64,000 bases of DNA from Chamaecyparis obtusa (GCA_027943335.1 BSBK01000520.1:1321001-1385000), one strand, 5' to 3'; positions 47,990-60,558 are shown, counted from the first letter of the stretch. Notes: a model not told the origin generated them from the letters alone. Translations and numbers: made by a program.

Positions 47990-50900
47990 CTTGAGGACTG
48001 ATGCCTTTCCTTCTTTGTTGTAAGTAGAATTAGGGAAGGGAATTACTCCCAACTTCTCCCTGAGATACTCAAAAGTATCCTTAGGTAAGGGATTTGTGAA
48101 TATAACTACCAACTAATCTTTAGTACTCACATAGTCCAACTTGACTTCTTTCTCTTCCACTTTCTCTCTTAGGAAGTGATACTTGATCTCAATGTGCTTT
48201 GTCTTTGCATGCATCATAGGGCTCTTTGACATATTGATAGTGCTAGTGTTATCATAGTGATAGCAATAGGATAATCAATCTGAATTCCAAAATACTTTAT
48301 CATTTTCTTGATCCAAACAATTGTAGAACAATTCAAGGCTGCTACAACATACTCCACTTCTACTATTGAATGAGAAATACAATTTTGTTTCTTTCTTGTC
48401 CAAGTGAAAAGTCTATCACCAAGAAATAGTACTACTCCACCTGAAGTACTCTTCCTGTCATCAACACATCCTACCCAATCTTCATAAGTGTACACATGAA
48501 GCTCAACATTTTCTTAATTAGGATACCATAGACCATAATCTATAGTGCCCTACAAGTATTTGAATATTCTCTTTATTTCCATGAGGTGACTTTGTTTATG
48601 CTCTACTAAAAATCTTTCAACTATGTCAATTGCATTGGAAATATAAGGTCTAGTCTGAGTAAGATATATAAGTTTACCAATCATAGACTTATACAATGTT
48701 ATATCTCTTGTTGGTGAGTCATCTTCTTTTGTAAGCTTGCATCCAGTGATCATAGGGGTTCCTACTAGCTTGCAATCATCCATCTTGAATTTCTTCAGTA
48801 TCTCTTTCACATATTTTGACTGATTAATACAAATTCCTTTTTTTGTATACAACACATTTAGTCCCAAAAAGTATTTGACAGGACCAATTAGAATCATCTC
48901 AAATTCATCCTACATTTCTTTGGAAAATTTTGCACTTAGTTTTTCATTACCTCCAAAGATAATGTCATCAACAAATATAGCTACAAGTAGTAAACCTTCA
49001 GATGTCTCTCTAATGAATAAATTACAATCTGCTGCTCCTTTCTTGAATCCAATCTTTGTTAGATATCCATCTAGTCTCTCATACCATGCTCTAGGGGCTT
49101 CCTTAAGTCCATAGAGGGCCTTTTAAAATCTTCGTACCATATCAGGCCTATCTAATAAGGTGAATCCTTTAGGTTTCTCAATGTATACTTCTTCTTTCAA
49201 ATCTCCGTTTAGGAATGCTGACTTGACATCCATCTGATAAACTTTGAATTTTTTTACTGTAGCATAAGCTAGAAATAACTTAATAGATTCTAATCTACTC
49301 ATAGGTGCAAATGTGTCTGAATAATCAATGCCTTCTCTTTGCGCATATCCTTTACATACTAACCTTTCTTTGTTTCTTACTATAGTACCATCTTCATTCA
49401 TCTTGTTTCTGAATATCCACTTTGTTCCAATCACATTCTTATCACTAGGTCTTGGGACCAGTTGCCAAGTGTCATTCTTAACAATCTGATCAAGTTCTTC
49501 TTTCATAGCATCATGCCAATCTGAATCATTGCATGCATTTTCAACACTTAAAGGTTCAATCTGAGATAGCAAACATATCGCTTCACTGTTGGCTGAGTTC
49601 TTTTCTTGTGACCTTGTTAAGACTTTTCTGCTCTGATTTCCAATGATGTCTGTCTTGGAATAATTTCTTGATGTAAACTTTGGAACTTTAGGTGATGCTG
49701 ACTTATCAACCTTAGGAGTTTCTTCTTCACTTTTCTCAGGGTCATTGAATAACACATCCATATTGTCAAACATTTCTTCAATAACTGTCTCACTAGTGGA
49801 GGGTCTAGGTTCTTCTTAAATCATGGGTGAGTAATCCTAATATCTTTCTTGAGTCATAAATTTTTTATCAATCTTAACATGATCACTTTCTATGATCTTT
49901 TTCAATCTTAAATTGAAACATCTATAAGATTTACTTTTACTAGAGTAACCAAGAAAAATACCTTCATCACTTCTTGCATCAAACTTGCCTACTGCTTCAT
50001 CCCTCTTGATGTAGCATTTTCTTCCAAATATTCTAAAGTATTTTACTATGGGAACATTACCAAACCATAGATCATATGGTGTTTTGTTAGTGCCTAGCCT
50101 TAATGGAATTCTATTGATGGTATAGATTGTTGTATTGACCACATCTCTCCAATAGGTGTGTGCAAATTTTCCTTCTATCATAATGGTGTGCACTATATCA
50201 AGGATGATCATATTCCTTCTCTCTGCAATTCCATTCTATTGAGGGGTTCTAGGTGCACTTAACTGTCTCTTTATGCCATGTTCTTTGCAGTACTCATAGA
50301 ATCTGTCAGAGGTGAATTCTCCTCCTCTATCTAATCTCAAACATTTTATCTTTAGTCTAGATTCATTCTCAACCTTAGCTTTGAATATTTTGAACTTCTC
50401 AAATGCTTCTGACTTATCTTTCAAGAACACAACCCACATCATTCTAGTATAACTATCAATAAACAAAATGAAATACCTTTCACCATAGTATGATCTTGTT
50501 TGAGTTGGACCACATAGGTCTGTATGAATCAGATCCAACTTGTTCTCTGCTGAATTTTACTTGCTCCTAAATGAATTTCTCACATGATTTCCCATCACAC
50601 ATTCCCTAGATATAGTATCAATTGGCTTTTCTATGCTAGGTAGATCTCTTTCTACCTTTACGTTTCTTATCTTTACTATGTTATCAAAATTGATATCACA
50701 TAGACTTTTATGCCACAACCAACTGTCATCAACTTTAGCAACAAAACAAATTGCTTTTGAATTGAGTTGAAAAACATTACCTATTGTCTTTGAGCCTAAT
50801 GCAATCATAGCACCTTCTTTGTTGTTAATGATGCATTTTTCATCTTTGAACTCCAACTGATAGCCTTTTCCAAGTAACTATCCAACACTGAGAAGGTTAT

Positions 50901-52134
50901 GTTTCAAACCATCAACATAAAGAAAATCATCAGTACTATTATTTCCATCCAAAGTGATGGCTCCTCTACCAACTATTGGTTTAGGAGTGTTGTCTCCAAA
51001 TCTGACCATACCACCATTTTATTTGTCCAAATTAACAAACTTTCCTTTATCACCTGTGATATGATGTGAAAAACCACTATCTATAATCCAGTCTATCCTT
51101 ATGTCACCTTGTGAAATCAATGCTAGCTCTTGTTCCTTTTTATCATCTTTATGACTTGTCTTATTAGTCATTTTGTCTATAATAGAAATGAATCCAATTC
51201 CTTGTTCACTAGATTCTTCATCTAAAACTCCATCTCCAGCATAGTAACATTCCTTAGAATACTTAGGCTTGTAATCCTTTTTGAACTTTCTAGCTCTAGT
51301 AGGACACTTAGATGCAAAGTGACCGATCTTATTACATGAAAAGCACTTAAATGGTAATTGACCTTCATATTTTCCTTATCATTGCTTTTCTCTTTTGGCA
51401 ATCATAGAAATGAAATCCTCTAGAGTTTTCTCTTCATCATCATCATCAAAATTACCAGAAGTGTTTGCAGATTTCTTACCATGAAGTATTGCTTTGAAGG
51501 TTGTTTAACTCTTTGGTTTTGTCTTCAATCTTGAAATCTAAAAAGATGAGATTTTGTTGATCAAGGTCTCTCTCTTGAAATTAGATGTAAGCTACATGGT
51601 CTCATCAAGGATGTTGATCTTGCTTTAATATTCAGGAGTGAGAGTAGTCATTAACTTGTCCATAATGTCCTCATCTGAAATCTCTCCACCATTGTTTCTG
51701 ATTCCAGCAACTGCTTCATTTATCCTTTGATATTAAGCTCTAATGTTTTCTTGAGGCAGCATCTATAATGCATTGTATCTTTTCTTCCATGTGTTTCTAT
51801 GTGCATCCTTTTCTTGTTTGTTTCCTTCAAATATGTCTTCTAGGTGCTTCCATATTTTTTGGGTTGTATCCACCTTTTTTATTTCTAAAAATTCACCATC
51901 AGATAGGGAATTGATAATGGCTTCTTTAGCAATAGCATTCTAATGAAACAATTCCTTTTTCCTATCATTAGCATCCTTCTATGCAAGGTCTTCAAGAGTA
52001 GGTATCTTGGCCACTTTGATAGTTACATCAAAAACTTCAAAACCAATGCACTACAAATGGGTCACCATCTTGTTCTTCCAATCAAGATAATTCTCTCCAT
52101 CAAACTTAGGAATTTATTTCCTAAAGTATGCCAT
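47990..52134 (-). pseudogene. gag-pol: Copia gag-pol polyprotein: gag, protease, integrase, RT, RNase H (decayed)
   Basis: From the ATG at 52134 a single frame can be read to about 48260, with stops but no shift; a small indel near 48255 breaks the last part. The gag portion ends in a CCHC knuckle CFSCNKIGHFASKC near 51320. Protease has DSG near 51080, with Phe where a Cys is usual after it. Integrase spans about 50860-50200, with HTDLCGP, LDRGGEF and, after a stop, the AERRN Glu region. Reverse transcriptase spans about 49560-48870, with SAFLNGDL and the catalytic FVDD near 48965. RNase H has DDRKSTSGG near 48440. Several stops replace expected Gln codons. It is inactive, but relatives could supply enzymes to elements 3 and 4. 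Confidence 0.95.
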
Positions 52135-52177
52135 CTAATCAACCTCAAGCTATTAAAATTTCTCTCTAAGGAACTTG

Positions 52178-52189
52178 GCTCTAATACCA
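52178..52189 (-). promoter_or_regulatory. Primer-binding site of element 5
   Basis: TGGTATTAGAGC on the minus strand, the same variant as in elements 1 and 4. Confidence 0.9.
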
Positions 52190-52191
52190 AT

Positions 52192-53498
52192 TGTTAGGAA
52201 TAGTCCCAAGAGATAATTGAGAGGAGGAGGGGGGTGAATCAGTTATTTACAAGATTCAATTCTTTATCCAATTAATTATACTTAAACTTAAAGTATAAAC
52301 ACAATGAAAGAACACATGAACACAACACCAATATTTTGGTTATGAGAAAACCCAAATAGGTAAAAACCCCAGTGGGACTTGATACCCACTAATATTTTGT
52401 ACTAGTGTATTATGATCCTTGTTAGAAGATCCTTAACCCTATTAGGAGTTTCTTTACAATATATTAAGTACAATAGACTTGGTCAAGGGTTGGACCCTAT
52501 TAGGAGTCTTTTACAATTGTCCCTACTAGGGGAGAGGACGCACTGTCTAAGAGCTCACTACTCAAAGGGGCAAAGGCTACAACCTTCTAGATAATAGATA
52601 CACACTATATCTAGATCTTGGTGAACTGTTCTTTGACCTACTGTCTAGATCAATTCCAATGTATAGCACAAGTAGTTTACTTTGCCACATAGACCTTCTT
52701 CTGATGTCTCAACACTTCACACACTCTACTCTACTTTGCTTCATCAACCATGAACCATACTACAACAATAAAAAATGACTGCCTATAAATATCTTTCCTC
52801 TAAATGATATAATCAAGTTGGCCCATTAGAACCACCTTGAAATCATATTAGAGAAACCACAAATAATTCTAGCAAACATTCTTTCGGCTCTACTATGCAT
52901 GCAACACATTCTAGGACCTATCCAATAGGATAATTGTAGACACACGCTACACACTATCGCCTCTACAAAAAAAAATGGATCTTTCTCTGTAAGATGAATT
53001 AACTCATGTGCTCTTAACCAAACATCAATAACTTTCCTCTAAGCTTAAATCCAAGGGTGCATACACACATGATATGTGCAACTACATAACCAATAAAATC
53101 TTTGTCGGCTCTTTTAAATAAACACAAGAAACTACTGCTAGCGAATAGTGACTGCATAACTTCACTTCTACTCATCAAAAAACTATGCGTCCATAACTAA
53201 AACATCACTAACATGTCTTCAACATATATCCAAGTGTGCAAGGCTTCATGATAAGTGTACAGACAACCATACACAGAACACTCCTTGTTACTTTGTTAGG
53301 AACACTACTGACACAAGCTGCTATATAATTATCTTTACTAATAGTTAACCTCTGTGCCCATGATATCATGTTGATATCATGTCCATGCTTCATATATTGA
53401 AAGCTTACTTCATAAGACTTCCATGCATGCTACTTTCCATATGTTGTCATCAATGAAAAACATACAGTTAGTACTGGCCTACTGGAAAATCTCCAACA
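52192..53498 (-). repeat. Element 5 5' LTR, 1307 bp
   Basis: TGTTAGGAAT to CCAACA. Its first 400 bases run parallel with the element 3 LTR, including the G-run/TGAATCAG motif (52219-52243). Confidence 0.93.
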
Positions 53499-53503
53499 GG
53501 AAG

Positions 53504-55266
53504 GGTTTCATCTAAAATCTTCTCTCTTATCCTTAGATCTTCTTCAATGGCTTGTCTCTTTTGGAATTCTAGGATGTTCCACACATTGTGAGGGATCATA
53601 GTCTTAAGTTCCAAGATTATCTTCTTGAACTTTAGCATGTGTTTGACTATCATACCATGTATCTCAAATTTGTCTAGATCACTATATTTTTCATAATACT
53701 TTTCTACTTGATCAATTCTTCCCTCATTAATTATTCTTGCACTTTGCACACTGAGACTAGGTTTGAAACTTACTTCAGGAGGTTCTTGTGAGTTCTTCCT
53801 ATTCCTTGTGACTCTTGAGGATGGATGACTAGTGCTGGTCTCTTTCTTCCTCTTTTGCATTATCTTATACTCAGGAGGAGTAGTAAGGTCAATGGTTTCC
53901 TTGGGTCCAAAAGGAGTAACATTAGTTTTACCCTTCTATTCATCATATTTTTCTATCTTCACCTTCTTCAAATTAGGATTATCTAATTTTGTCTTTGCTT
54001 CATATGTGCTCTCTAACTCCAAAGAAATCTTTTGTTCTCTTGATTTGTCTAGATCTTCTTGAGACACTCCATGTATTCTCAAGATCTCTGAGGTGACTTT
54101 AGCAACCTTTATTTTTGTTGTTGCACTGTTTAGTTTGAAATCTATCTCTCTTGTATTCTCCTCATAAGTTCCCCATCTTGGCTCATTAGGGTTAGTAGGA
54201 GCTGAAAGCAATACTTGAGCATATGATTCTAAAACTTGTTCATCTACTTCATATCCAAGTGGATGAATCCACTTTGTTCTAGATTCAACTGCCTTCATGC
54301 ATGTTGTGTCTATTTCAACCATAAAACAAATAGTGTCCTTGTATTTCTCAATAATGTTATCTGGTATCATGTACCTCATCTGCATTTTGACTCTAAATAT
54401 CTTTAACTATAGTTTCATGTAGTCTCTTAGAGTGCTCTTTGTAGATGCTTTGAAAGATATCTAAGGCATGGTGGGAATAGTCTTTTCTAGGAATGAATCT
54501 GACACCTTTCCAACAATATAGAAGTACATATAGGTAATCAAAGACCCAAATTTGAATATTTTGGTCTTATCATGCTTGATTGCCTTAATGTTATCAATTA
54601 GTTGTACGTGAAAGATTTCACACAGGTTGAACTCTCCATTTTCATTAACAATTCTTATGGCTACAAGAATTGTGGCCGTAGACACACTGTTCACCCTACT
54701 GGTTTGTTAAAATCTATAACCAAGTATCATAGACATCAATTTTATGTCATCTTGCTCAATAGGTTCTATGGTCATTCCATGCCTATCACTCCTTGACTTG
54801 CAAGTTTGTTTAACAATTTTCCTCACATCTTTACCCACTGGAAGGATGGCACCTATCCTTGAGAGCCCTTTCATCTCATGAATTAGGTCATTGGTAATTT
54901 TGATAAGCACTTCACCTATCCAAAATAGGTCATCATGAATTCTGCTCAAAAGAATCTTGATCCATTTTGATCCATAAAAATCATATGTCATAGCATACTC
55001 CACTATAGGGTGATTATTCCACCACGCATACTCATCCATGAATTTTTTATCAGGTTTTAGCATAGTTTCTATGTGTGCCCTTAATCTGTCCAATCCTATT
55101 AGTTCTTTCTTACAATAGATGTATGCCCTAATGTCCTTGACATGCATAATGCCCATGGGTGTGTAGGAGAATGCCCTTCTAGGTCATCTAGTGTAGACTT
55201 AAATGCATGCCTCTTAAACACATATCTTTTCTTCTCTACAACATCAAATACTATAGAAGTAGCCAT
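53504..55266 (-). pseudogene. Element 3 ORF2, N-terminal part
   Basis: Starts at the ATG at 55266 with a basic segment like that of element 4. A frame change near 55170 leads into MGIMHVKDIRAYIYCKKELI, then IKILLSRIHDDLFWI and LIHEMKGLSRIG, the MQMRYMIPDNIIEKYKDTIC block, and LLSAPTNPNEPRWGTYEE. It ends at the element 5 junction. About half of the residues in these blocks are identical to element 4, far above what non-coding drift would preserve. Broken by stops, a frameshift and two insertions. Confidence 0.72.
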
Positions 55267-55554
55267 GACTTACTTGTATATCTCTTTCACAAAGGTTTCC
55301 AAGAGATTCTAAATTGGTGCGATGAACTAGGGTTTTTGCAACTGATCAAATGCACTGCAAATCACTTCATGATTCAAGCTGTAATCCTTCTCAATCAACT
55401 ACTAAGACTCTTCTACTCTTCAATTGCTCTTAATTTAAATGCAATGAGAGATCTTCTAACTTCTGTGTACTTTAAAGTAGAATTTTTTCCATTAATGCTT
55501 GTCGCATAAACCAGACAATCACTAGGAAATTTCTATCTTTCATTCTGCAAACAA
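55267..55554. other. Spacer between ORF2 and ORF1 of element 3
   Basis: About 290 bp without supported coding, similar to 39783-40090 in element 4. Confidence 0.55.
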
Positions 55555-56823
55555 TCAGCTAGTGCACTCTTGCATCAAGGTTCCCTTAGTCTCCAAAAGA
55601 TTAAGTCCAAAGGTGCATACTTTGATAGTGAGTATACCAGCCACGCAGGGGTCTAGAGCTAAATTAGCTCCCCCTATGACCCTGAGGGCCATTCATCCAG
55701 ATGTAGAGGGTGTGTCCACTATGGATGCATCCAATACATACTTATCAACATTATCCTTTTTTTCTTCTAACCATATCATGCTCACATCCTATGAGGCTTT
55801 GACAAACTTGACTTCTCCTTCGAGATCCAATACTAGTTCTTAGGTCTTTTTAGGGATTTCCTAACCTTGCATCCTTGATCTACAAAAAATTGAGATGTGT
55901 CTAGCCTTGTTACAAAAGTGAAAAATGACTGGAGGCCTTATATTCCTCAGCGCATTGATATGAGTCACCATTTTACATTATCTAGCTGAGTGACCATTAT
56001 AGTTATATATCTAACATGTAACATTCAAAGAAATTATTATATTTGACTGATTTTGATTTCTTTGATCATGCTAATTCCTGTTCTTTTTACTAGTCTTGCA
56101 ATTCATATCTCTATGACCAAATTTATTGCATGAATAACAGTAGCCATTAAAGGGTCTTACCTCTGTACAGTTCCTCACTATGTGTCCATGCTTGTTACAT
56201 GCATAACAAGTATGTTCTATAGGCTTGCACTCATCCTTAGGTGGTTTACTATTATCTTTAGCTTGATCTTTAGTCTTCTTAGAATCAGTAGAGTCCTTTT
56301 GTTTATCCTTTCTTGCTTGGATGTTGTCAATCTGATTTTGTGCTTCATTGTATCCAATGTAGCTAGTGTCTCCTTTGACTCTTCTTGCATACAAATAAGA
56401 TTCTATCAAATCAGAACTAGTGTGTAATTTGTTAATGTGATTCTTTTCTTCTTTTAATTCAGATTCCAAGCTTTCTTTGTTGTTCCTTAACTCCAAGATT
56501 TCCAAGTTTGCTTGCCTTAATTCCTCATTGAGTTGAAGATTCTCTTTGACTTGTTCTTCATAGACTTCCTGATTGTTAATCAACTTATCATCGAATTCTT
56601 CAAGTAGTTATTTTAAAGATGCATTATTTTCATTCAACTTCTTGACCATTGCACCTAGATCATTGTTAGAACATTCTTTTAAGTCCTTTCTTAGCCTTTT
56701 GATAACTAATTGAGCATCACCGACCTTTTCTTTTAGTTCTTCAATTTCTTTTTCTGATTTGTCCAGGTCTACAAGAGTAGCTTCAAGATTTCTTTTCAGA
56801 TGTTTCATTTCTTCTTTATCCAT
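55555..56823 (-). pseudogene. Element 3 ORF1, gag-like coiled-coil protein with four zinc knuckles (decayed)
   Basis: ATG at 56823, stop at 55555, about 420 codons in one frame with few stops. The N-terminal 250 residues are coiled coil (MDKEEMKHLKRNLEATLVDL, later ENLQLNEELRQANLEILEL). Two clean CCHC knuckles follow, CYACNKHGHIVRNC and CYSCNKFGHRDMNC, then two damaged ones (YNYNGHSAR and FHFCNKARHISIFC). The tail is conserved with element 4. The longest open run, 56583-56071, is the best-preserved gag-like segment of the family in this window. Confidence 0.8.
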
Positions 56824-56863
56824 GATCTCTGCAAGTGCTTAAACTTCTTTGCTGAGGACCAGA

Positions 56864-56875
56864 GCTCTGATACCA
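56864..56875 (-). promoter_or_regulatory. Primer-binding site of element 3
   Basis: TGGTATCAGAGC on the minus strand, the canonical tRNA-Met complement, two bases from the LTR. Confidence 0.9.
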
Positions 56876-56877
56876 AT

Positions 56878-57976
56878 TTTTAGGAATGGGAACACTGAGA
56901 GGGGGGGTGAATTAGTGTTCACTGTATTTTATCTTTTTACTTAATCTTTAAACTGAACTCAAATGATTAAGTACTAAAATGAACATCCACATAAACATGA
57001 AACATAAAATCAACACATAACACCAATATGGTTATGGGGAAACCCAAATAGGTAAAAACTCTGATGGGAATTGACACCCACTAATATTCTGTACTAGTGT
57101 TTTATGATCCTTGTTAGAAGATACTTAACCCTGTTAGGAGTTTCTTTACAATACATTAAGTACAGTAGACCTTGTCAAGGGTCAGACCCCCTTAGGAGTC
57201 TTTTACAATATTCCCTATTAGGGAAGTGGATGCACTATCCTAGAGCTCACTGCTCAAGTGGTGAAGGCTACAACCTTCTAATCTCAGATACACACTATAT
57301 CTGCTGGATGAACTATCACTGTGACACTACTTGTCAGATCAGTTCTTTTGATGTGCTGATGCTTTGACCTCTTGAAAAGCTCTAATACATCTTATATTCC
57401 CTTCACACACTTCTACTCTTCTTATCACAAATCTATCTTCACTTCCATGTTAATTACAATGGGTGCATCTCATATTTATATGTGCATACAAAATAACCAA
57501 CTAGGTCGGCCCTTAAAGCTATTACATACAAGGCTTCCAAATAAATTGGCTCAAGTGTGTTTACAAAAAAACATATATACATGTTGGAAACCTAATTAAA
57601 ATAGGTGCATAGCCTTTAAATCACTAGAATATAACTGCAACTCAAAATGATAACAGTCAGCTACTTACTCTGTTCTTCCCTAGCACACACTAGTTGTGCA
57701 ACTTCAACTGCCTGTATCTTTTTTATACTTGCATATCTAATTATGTGCTCATAGACTAAGCATGAATATAGTCTAACCAACTTAACTTCTAGGGTGCACA
57801 CCATAATTCAATTATACACACATGCGTTGATGCTTTGAGCTTTAGGAACTTTGTACATTGTCTAGTCTTCAACACTTAGTTGATTTTTGATCTTCTCATC
57901 AAGTTCATTGACTTCAAACTACTATATGACTTTGTTTCCATAATGACAACACTATATTAAGTCATATACATCATAT
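56878..57976 (-). repeat. Element 3 5' LTR, outer end truncated
   Basis: Starts TTTTAGGAATGG (TGTT expected) and matches 33291-34414 until about 57976, where the last 30 or so bases are missing. Confidence 0.85.
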
Positions 57977-58049
57977 GCTTAAGCTGTAATACAAAGGGTA
58001 TCATGGATAATTCCATTACCTTTTGAGGTAAACATTTCAATGAAACTAC

Positions 58050-59690
58050 AACAACAATGACAACCTAATTAGCCGAGGAAGTTGATAAGAAGGCTACATA
58101 TTTTTGAACCTATGAGGAAGTGAAGGCTAAGATAACCATGGGACTAAAGTTTTATACCATGGAGAGAAAGAGGAAAAAGATAGTGAAAAACATTGAGAAG
58201 ATGATAGGAGAAGGAGAGGTAGATGCACCTCTAGAACTGACTCAAGGATTAGGAGAAGATAAATCAGGTGAGTCTAGTGAAAGTGAAGAGGAGGAGAAAG
58301 CAGTAGAAAAGAAAGGAAAGAAGGAATCATTTTTTGAGCCTATAAGAAAAATAATGCAAAAACCAAAGCCTATATCCTCACTTGTACTTAGGCCAAGAAC
58401 TAGGGAAGCCTCTATATCTATAGCTATCGAGCCTAAACAAAAACCCCCTACATCAAGGAAGAGAAAAACTATTCAGCCTAAGGTAGTGCTGAGCCAGTTA
58501 AAGAAGAAAGCAAGGAGAAAAATCATTTTGGAGAAGGATGATGAGGAAACTAATAGTGATGAGGAAATAAAGAAGGTAGCATTACAAAATAGAATATTGA
58601 CTTGGGATGAAATATGCCAAAATATTAAGAGCACTGTTAGACTAGCAGGCTTCAAACAAATAAAATTTGAAAGGATGAGTATTTAGGATAAGGAAAAAGT
58701 TGAAGAAGCAATGATTGAGATGCTTTGCATATTCAAAATGGTACCACTTGAATTGGGGAAACTGATTCCTGATGAGTTGTATCAAATGATAGCACATAAA
58801 TGGGAATATGCCCTTATAACGGAAAAGGAAATCAGGGAAAGCACACTTTCTCAAGTCACACCAGACTCTCCCCTTCTTACATTCAACAATACATGGAGCA
58901 GTACAAGAATATATTTTTTCCCAAGCTCCAAGAATACTCTATCCTTAAACACAAGGTTGAAGATGTTTTTCAACAAAGTCTAAAGGTATGGAAGAACATT
59001 TTTGTTCTTATAAGTGATTAAAGTACTCAACAAGATGCTAGCACATCTAAGAGAGTTTAGGTAGGTAATAAAGAGGATGTTAGTGAGCCTCAAATTCAAA
59101 AGGAATTAGCTTAGAAGATTGAGGAGCATAAGAAGAAAGCTAAAATAACCATTGTTGATATCACTGAGGACACCCTAGTGAAAACTCATATTGACCGAGG
59201 AATAAATTCAAGCCGAGGCAACCAAAGATACATCTTTGTCAGACAGTAATCCTATACTATTACAAGTGATAGATTATCCATAGATTGAGGATACATCAAC
59301 TATTAAAGTTACCTCTACCAGTCCACACATAGCTATATTTGATATGCTAGCTAGTCATAGTACTACTACCAAGGAACAATACAATTCGGTAATTTCATCT
59401 ATGCCTACATCTACCAAGGAGCCAAGTAAACGGCATACAAAAAAATCTGTATTAGCTATGGTAAATCTTCATGTGGAGGAAAAGGATCTAGAAAAGAAAG
59501 AGATAGAAAAAGAAATAAACACTCAAGAATCTAAGGAGCAAGAGGCAATAAAATCTCTTATATAGATGCCAAGTGGTACAATACCTAGAAAGAAGTCATA
59601 GAAAAAGAAGGAGAAATCTCCCACTCCACAGGTCCTAGTGCAAACCACCTCACAATCGATGATTTGTTTACACACTCAGGAACTCTTGCT
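58050..59690 (+). pseudogene. Element 2 ORF2, C-terminal remainder after element 3
   Basis: Resumes with a TYEEVKAK segment equivalent to VYEEAKSR of element 1. An open run at 58120-58686 is very Lys/Glu/Ser-rich (SESEEEEKAVEKKGKKESF). Next comes a block FKMVPLELGKLIPDELYQM equivalent to FKKVPMEFACALSKKLDD of element 1. A frame change near 58855 and then stops follow. About 50 residues' worth of sequence expected at the junction is absent, so the element 3 insertion was followed by a deletion. The family's C-terminal helical domain is missing, apparently lost with the LTR-Z insertion. Confidence 0.65.
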
Positions 59691-59701
59691 CTGATACCAC
59701 T
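59690..59701 (-). promoter_or_regulatory. Primer-binding site next to LTR-Z
   Basis: The plus strand reads GCTCTGATACCA at about 59688-59699, the inverse of the tRNA-Met complement, two bases before the LTR start. Confidence 0.8.
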
Positions 59702-60558
59702 TGATGAAGGGTGCTCCCCTTAATACCACAAACACATAACAAAAATAGAGAAACAACAACAATATGCAAGAACAAAAAAATGGCTTCTTATTATCTCCAC
59801 AAATGTGGAATTACAAAATTTCAAAATTACAATATGCAAAGCCACAAGGGCATTCCCTTACAATATTCTATAGGACAAAGCCTTGAATCATTACCCAGAT
59901 CTACCCAGAACTATCCCGAACTGCCTAAGACAACACTACAGCCTTCCTTATATAGGCAATTTTCCACCTCCTAGGAAGGTTCTAGAATTTTAGCCAACAA
60001 GGCTGACCAAACTTAGAATTATTTTACTTTTCATTTTATTACATCAAAGTCAGCTCAAAATAACTTTTGAAACCCAAACAAAAATTTTGAAGGAAAATCA
60101 TTTTTCATCATTTCAGGTGACCCAAATTTCGGAGACCACAAGTCATCACCTATTGACCCAATTGACTATTATAACCCCATTTCAAAAAGGGCGTGAGGAG
60201 CTCTACAATGTTTGAATTAAGCAAGCTTCATTCAGCTGAAAATTTGACCTCATCCAGGGCCTCTAAAGCCTTCAAAACTGAGTTCAAAGTTTCTATACCC
60301 TGTTTCCAAAACAAATTTTTTTCAATATCTTCAAAACCAAACTTGATCTGGCTATGAAACTTTACTGGCAGGCTAATATGACCAAAATGAGCCTCCGGGG
60401 AAGAAACAGAACATTCCAAGATCAGATGACCAACTTACTAAAAATAGCAAGTTTCCATAAATAACAGCTCTGCACAAGATAGCCCTTATTGAAAACAAAA
60501 CCATAAATATTTTTGGGTGATGCAAGATTGCTCTTACACCCAAGATGCTCCTACATCA
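59702..60558 (-). repeat. LTR-Z: lone 5' LTR with its primer-binding site
   Basis: 857 bp beginning TGATGAAGGG and ending CTACATCA, so its ends form a short inverted repeat (TGATG/CATCA). A primer-binding site adjoins its left end, meaning it is the 5' LTR of a minus-strand element whose body and other LTR are gone. Unrelated by eye to the other LTRs here. No coding. Confidence 0.7.

Larger units (their letters stand above)
43280..53498 (-). mobile_element. Element 5: Ty1/copia LTR retrotransposon, full length with a solo LTR in its 3' LTR
   Basis: Minus strand. LTRs are at 43280-47654 (3', enlarged by a 3.07 kb insertion) and 52192-53498 (5'). There is a primer-binding site at 52178 and a polypurine tract at 47655. 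The interior encodes gag, protease, integrase, reverse transcriptase and RNase H in that order, which defines Ty1/copia. Without the insertion it is about 7.1 kb. LTR, primer site and polypurine tract closely resemble those of pol-less elements 3 and 4. Clade not determined. Confidence 0.95.
33291..57976 (-). mobile_element. Element 3: pol-less LTR retrotransposon inside element 2 ORF2
   Basis: Minus-strand element with LTRs at 33291-34414 and 56878-57976, a polypurine tract inside the left LTR and a primer-binding site inside the right. Without elements 4 and 5 it is about 7.2 kb. It carries ORF1 and ORF2 of the same family and no polymerase. The left flank is AAATG. The outer end of the right LTR lacks about its last 30 bases together with some host coding sequence, so the TSD cannot be confirmed and a deletion is likely. 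Confidence 0.85.

Noticed and set aside
53499..53503. GGAAG as a clean target duplication of element 5
   Set aside because: The left flank is AGAAT, only three of five matching, so it is listed as uncertain rather than as a TSD.
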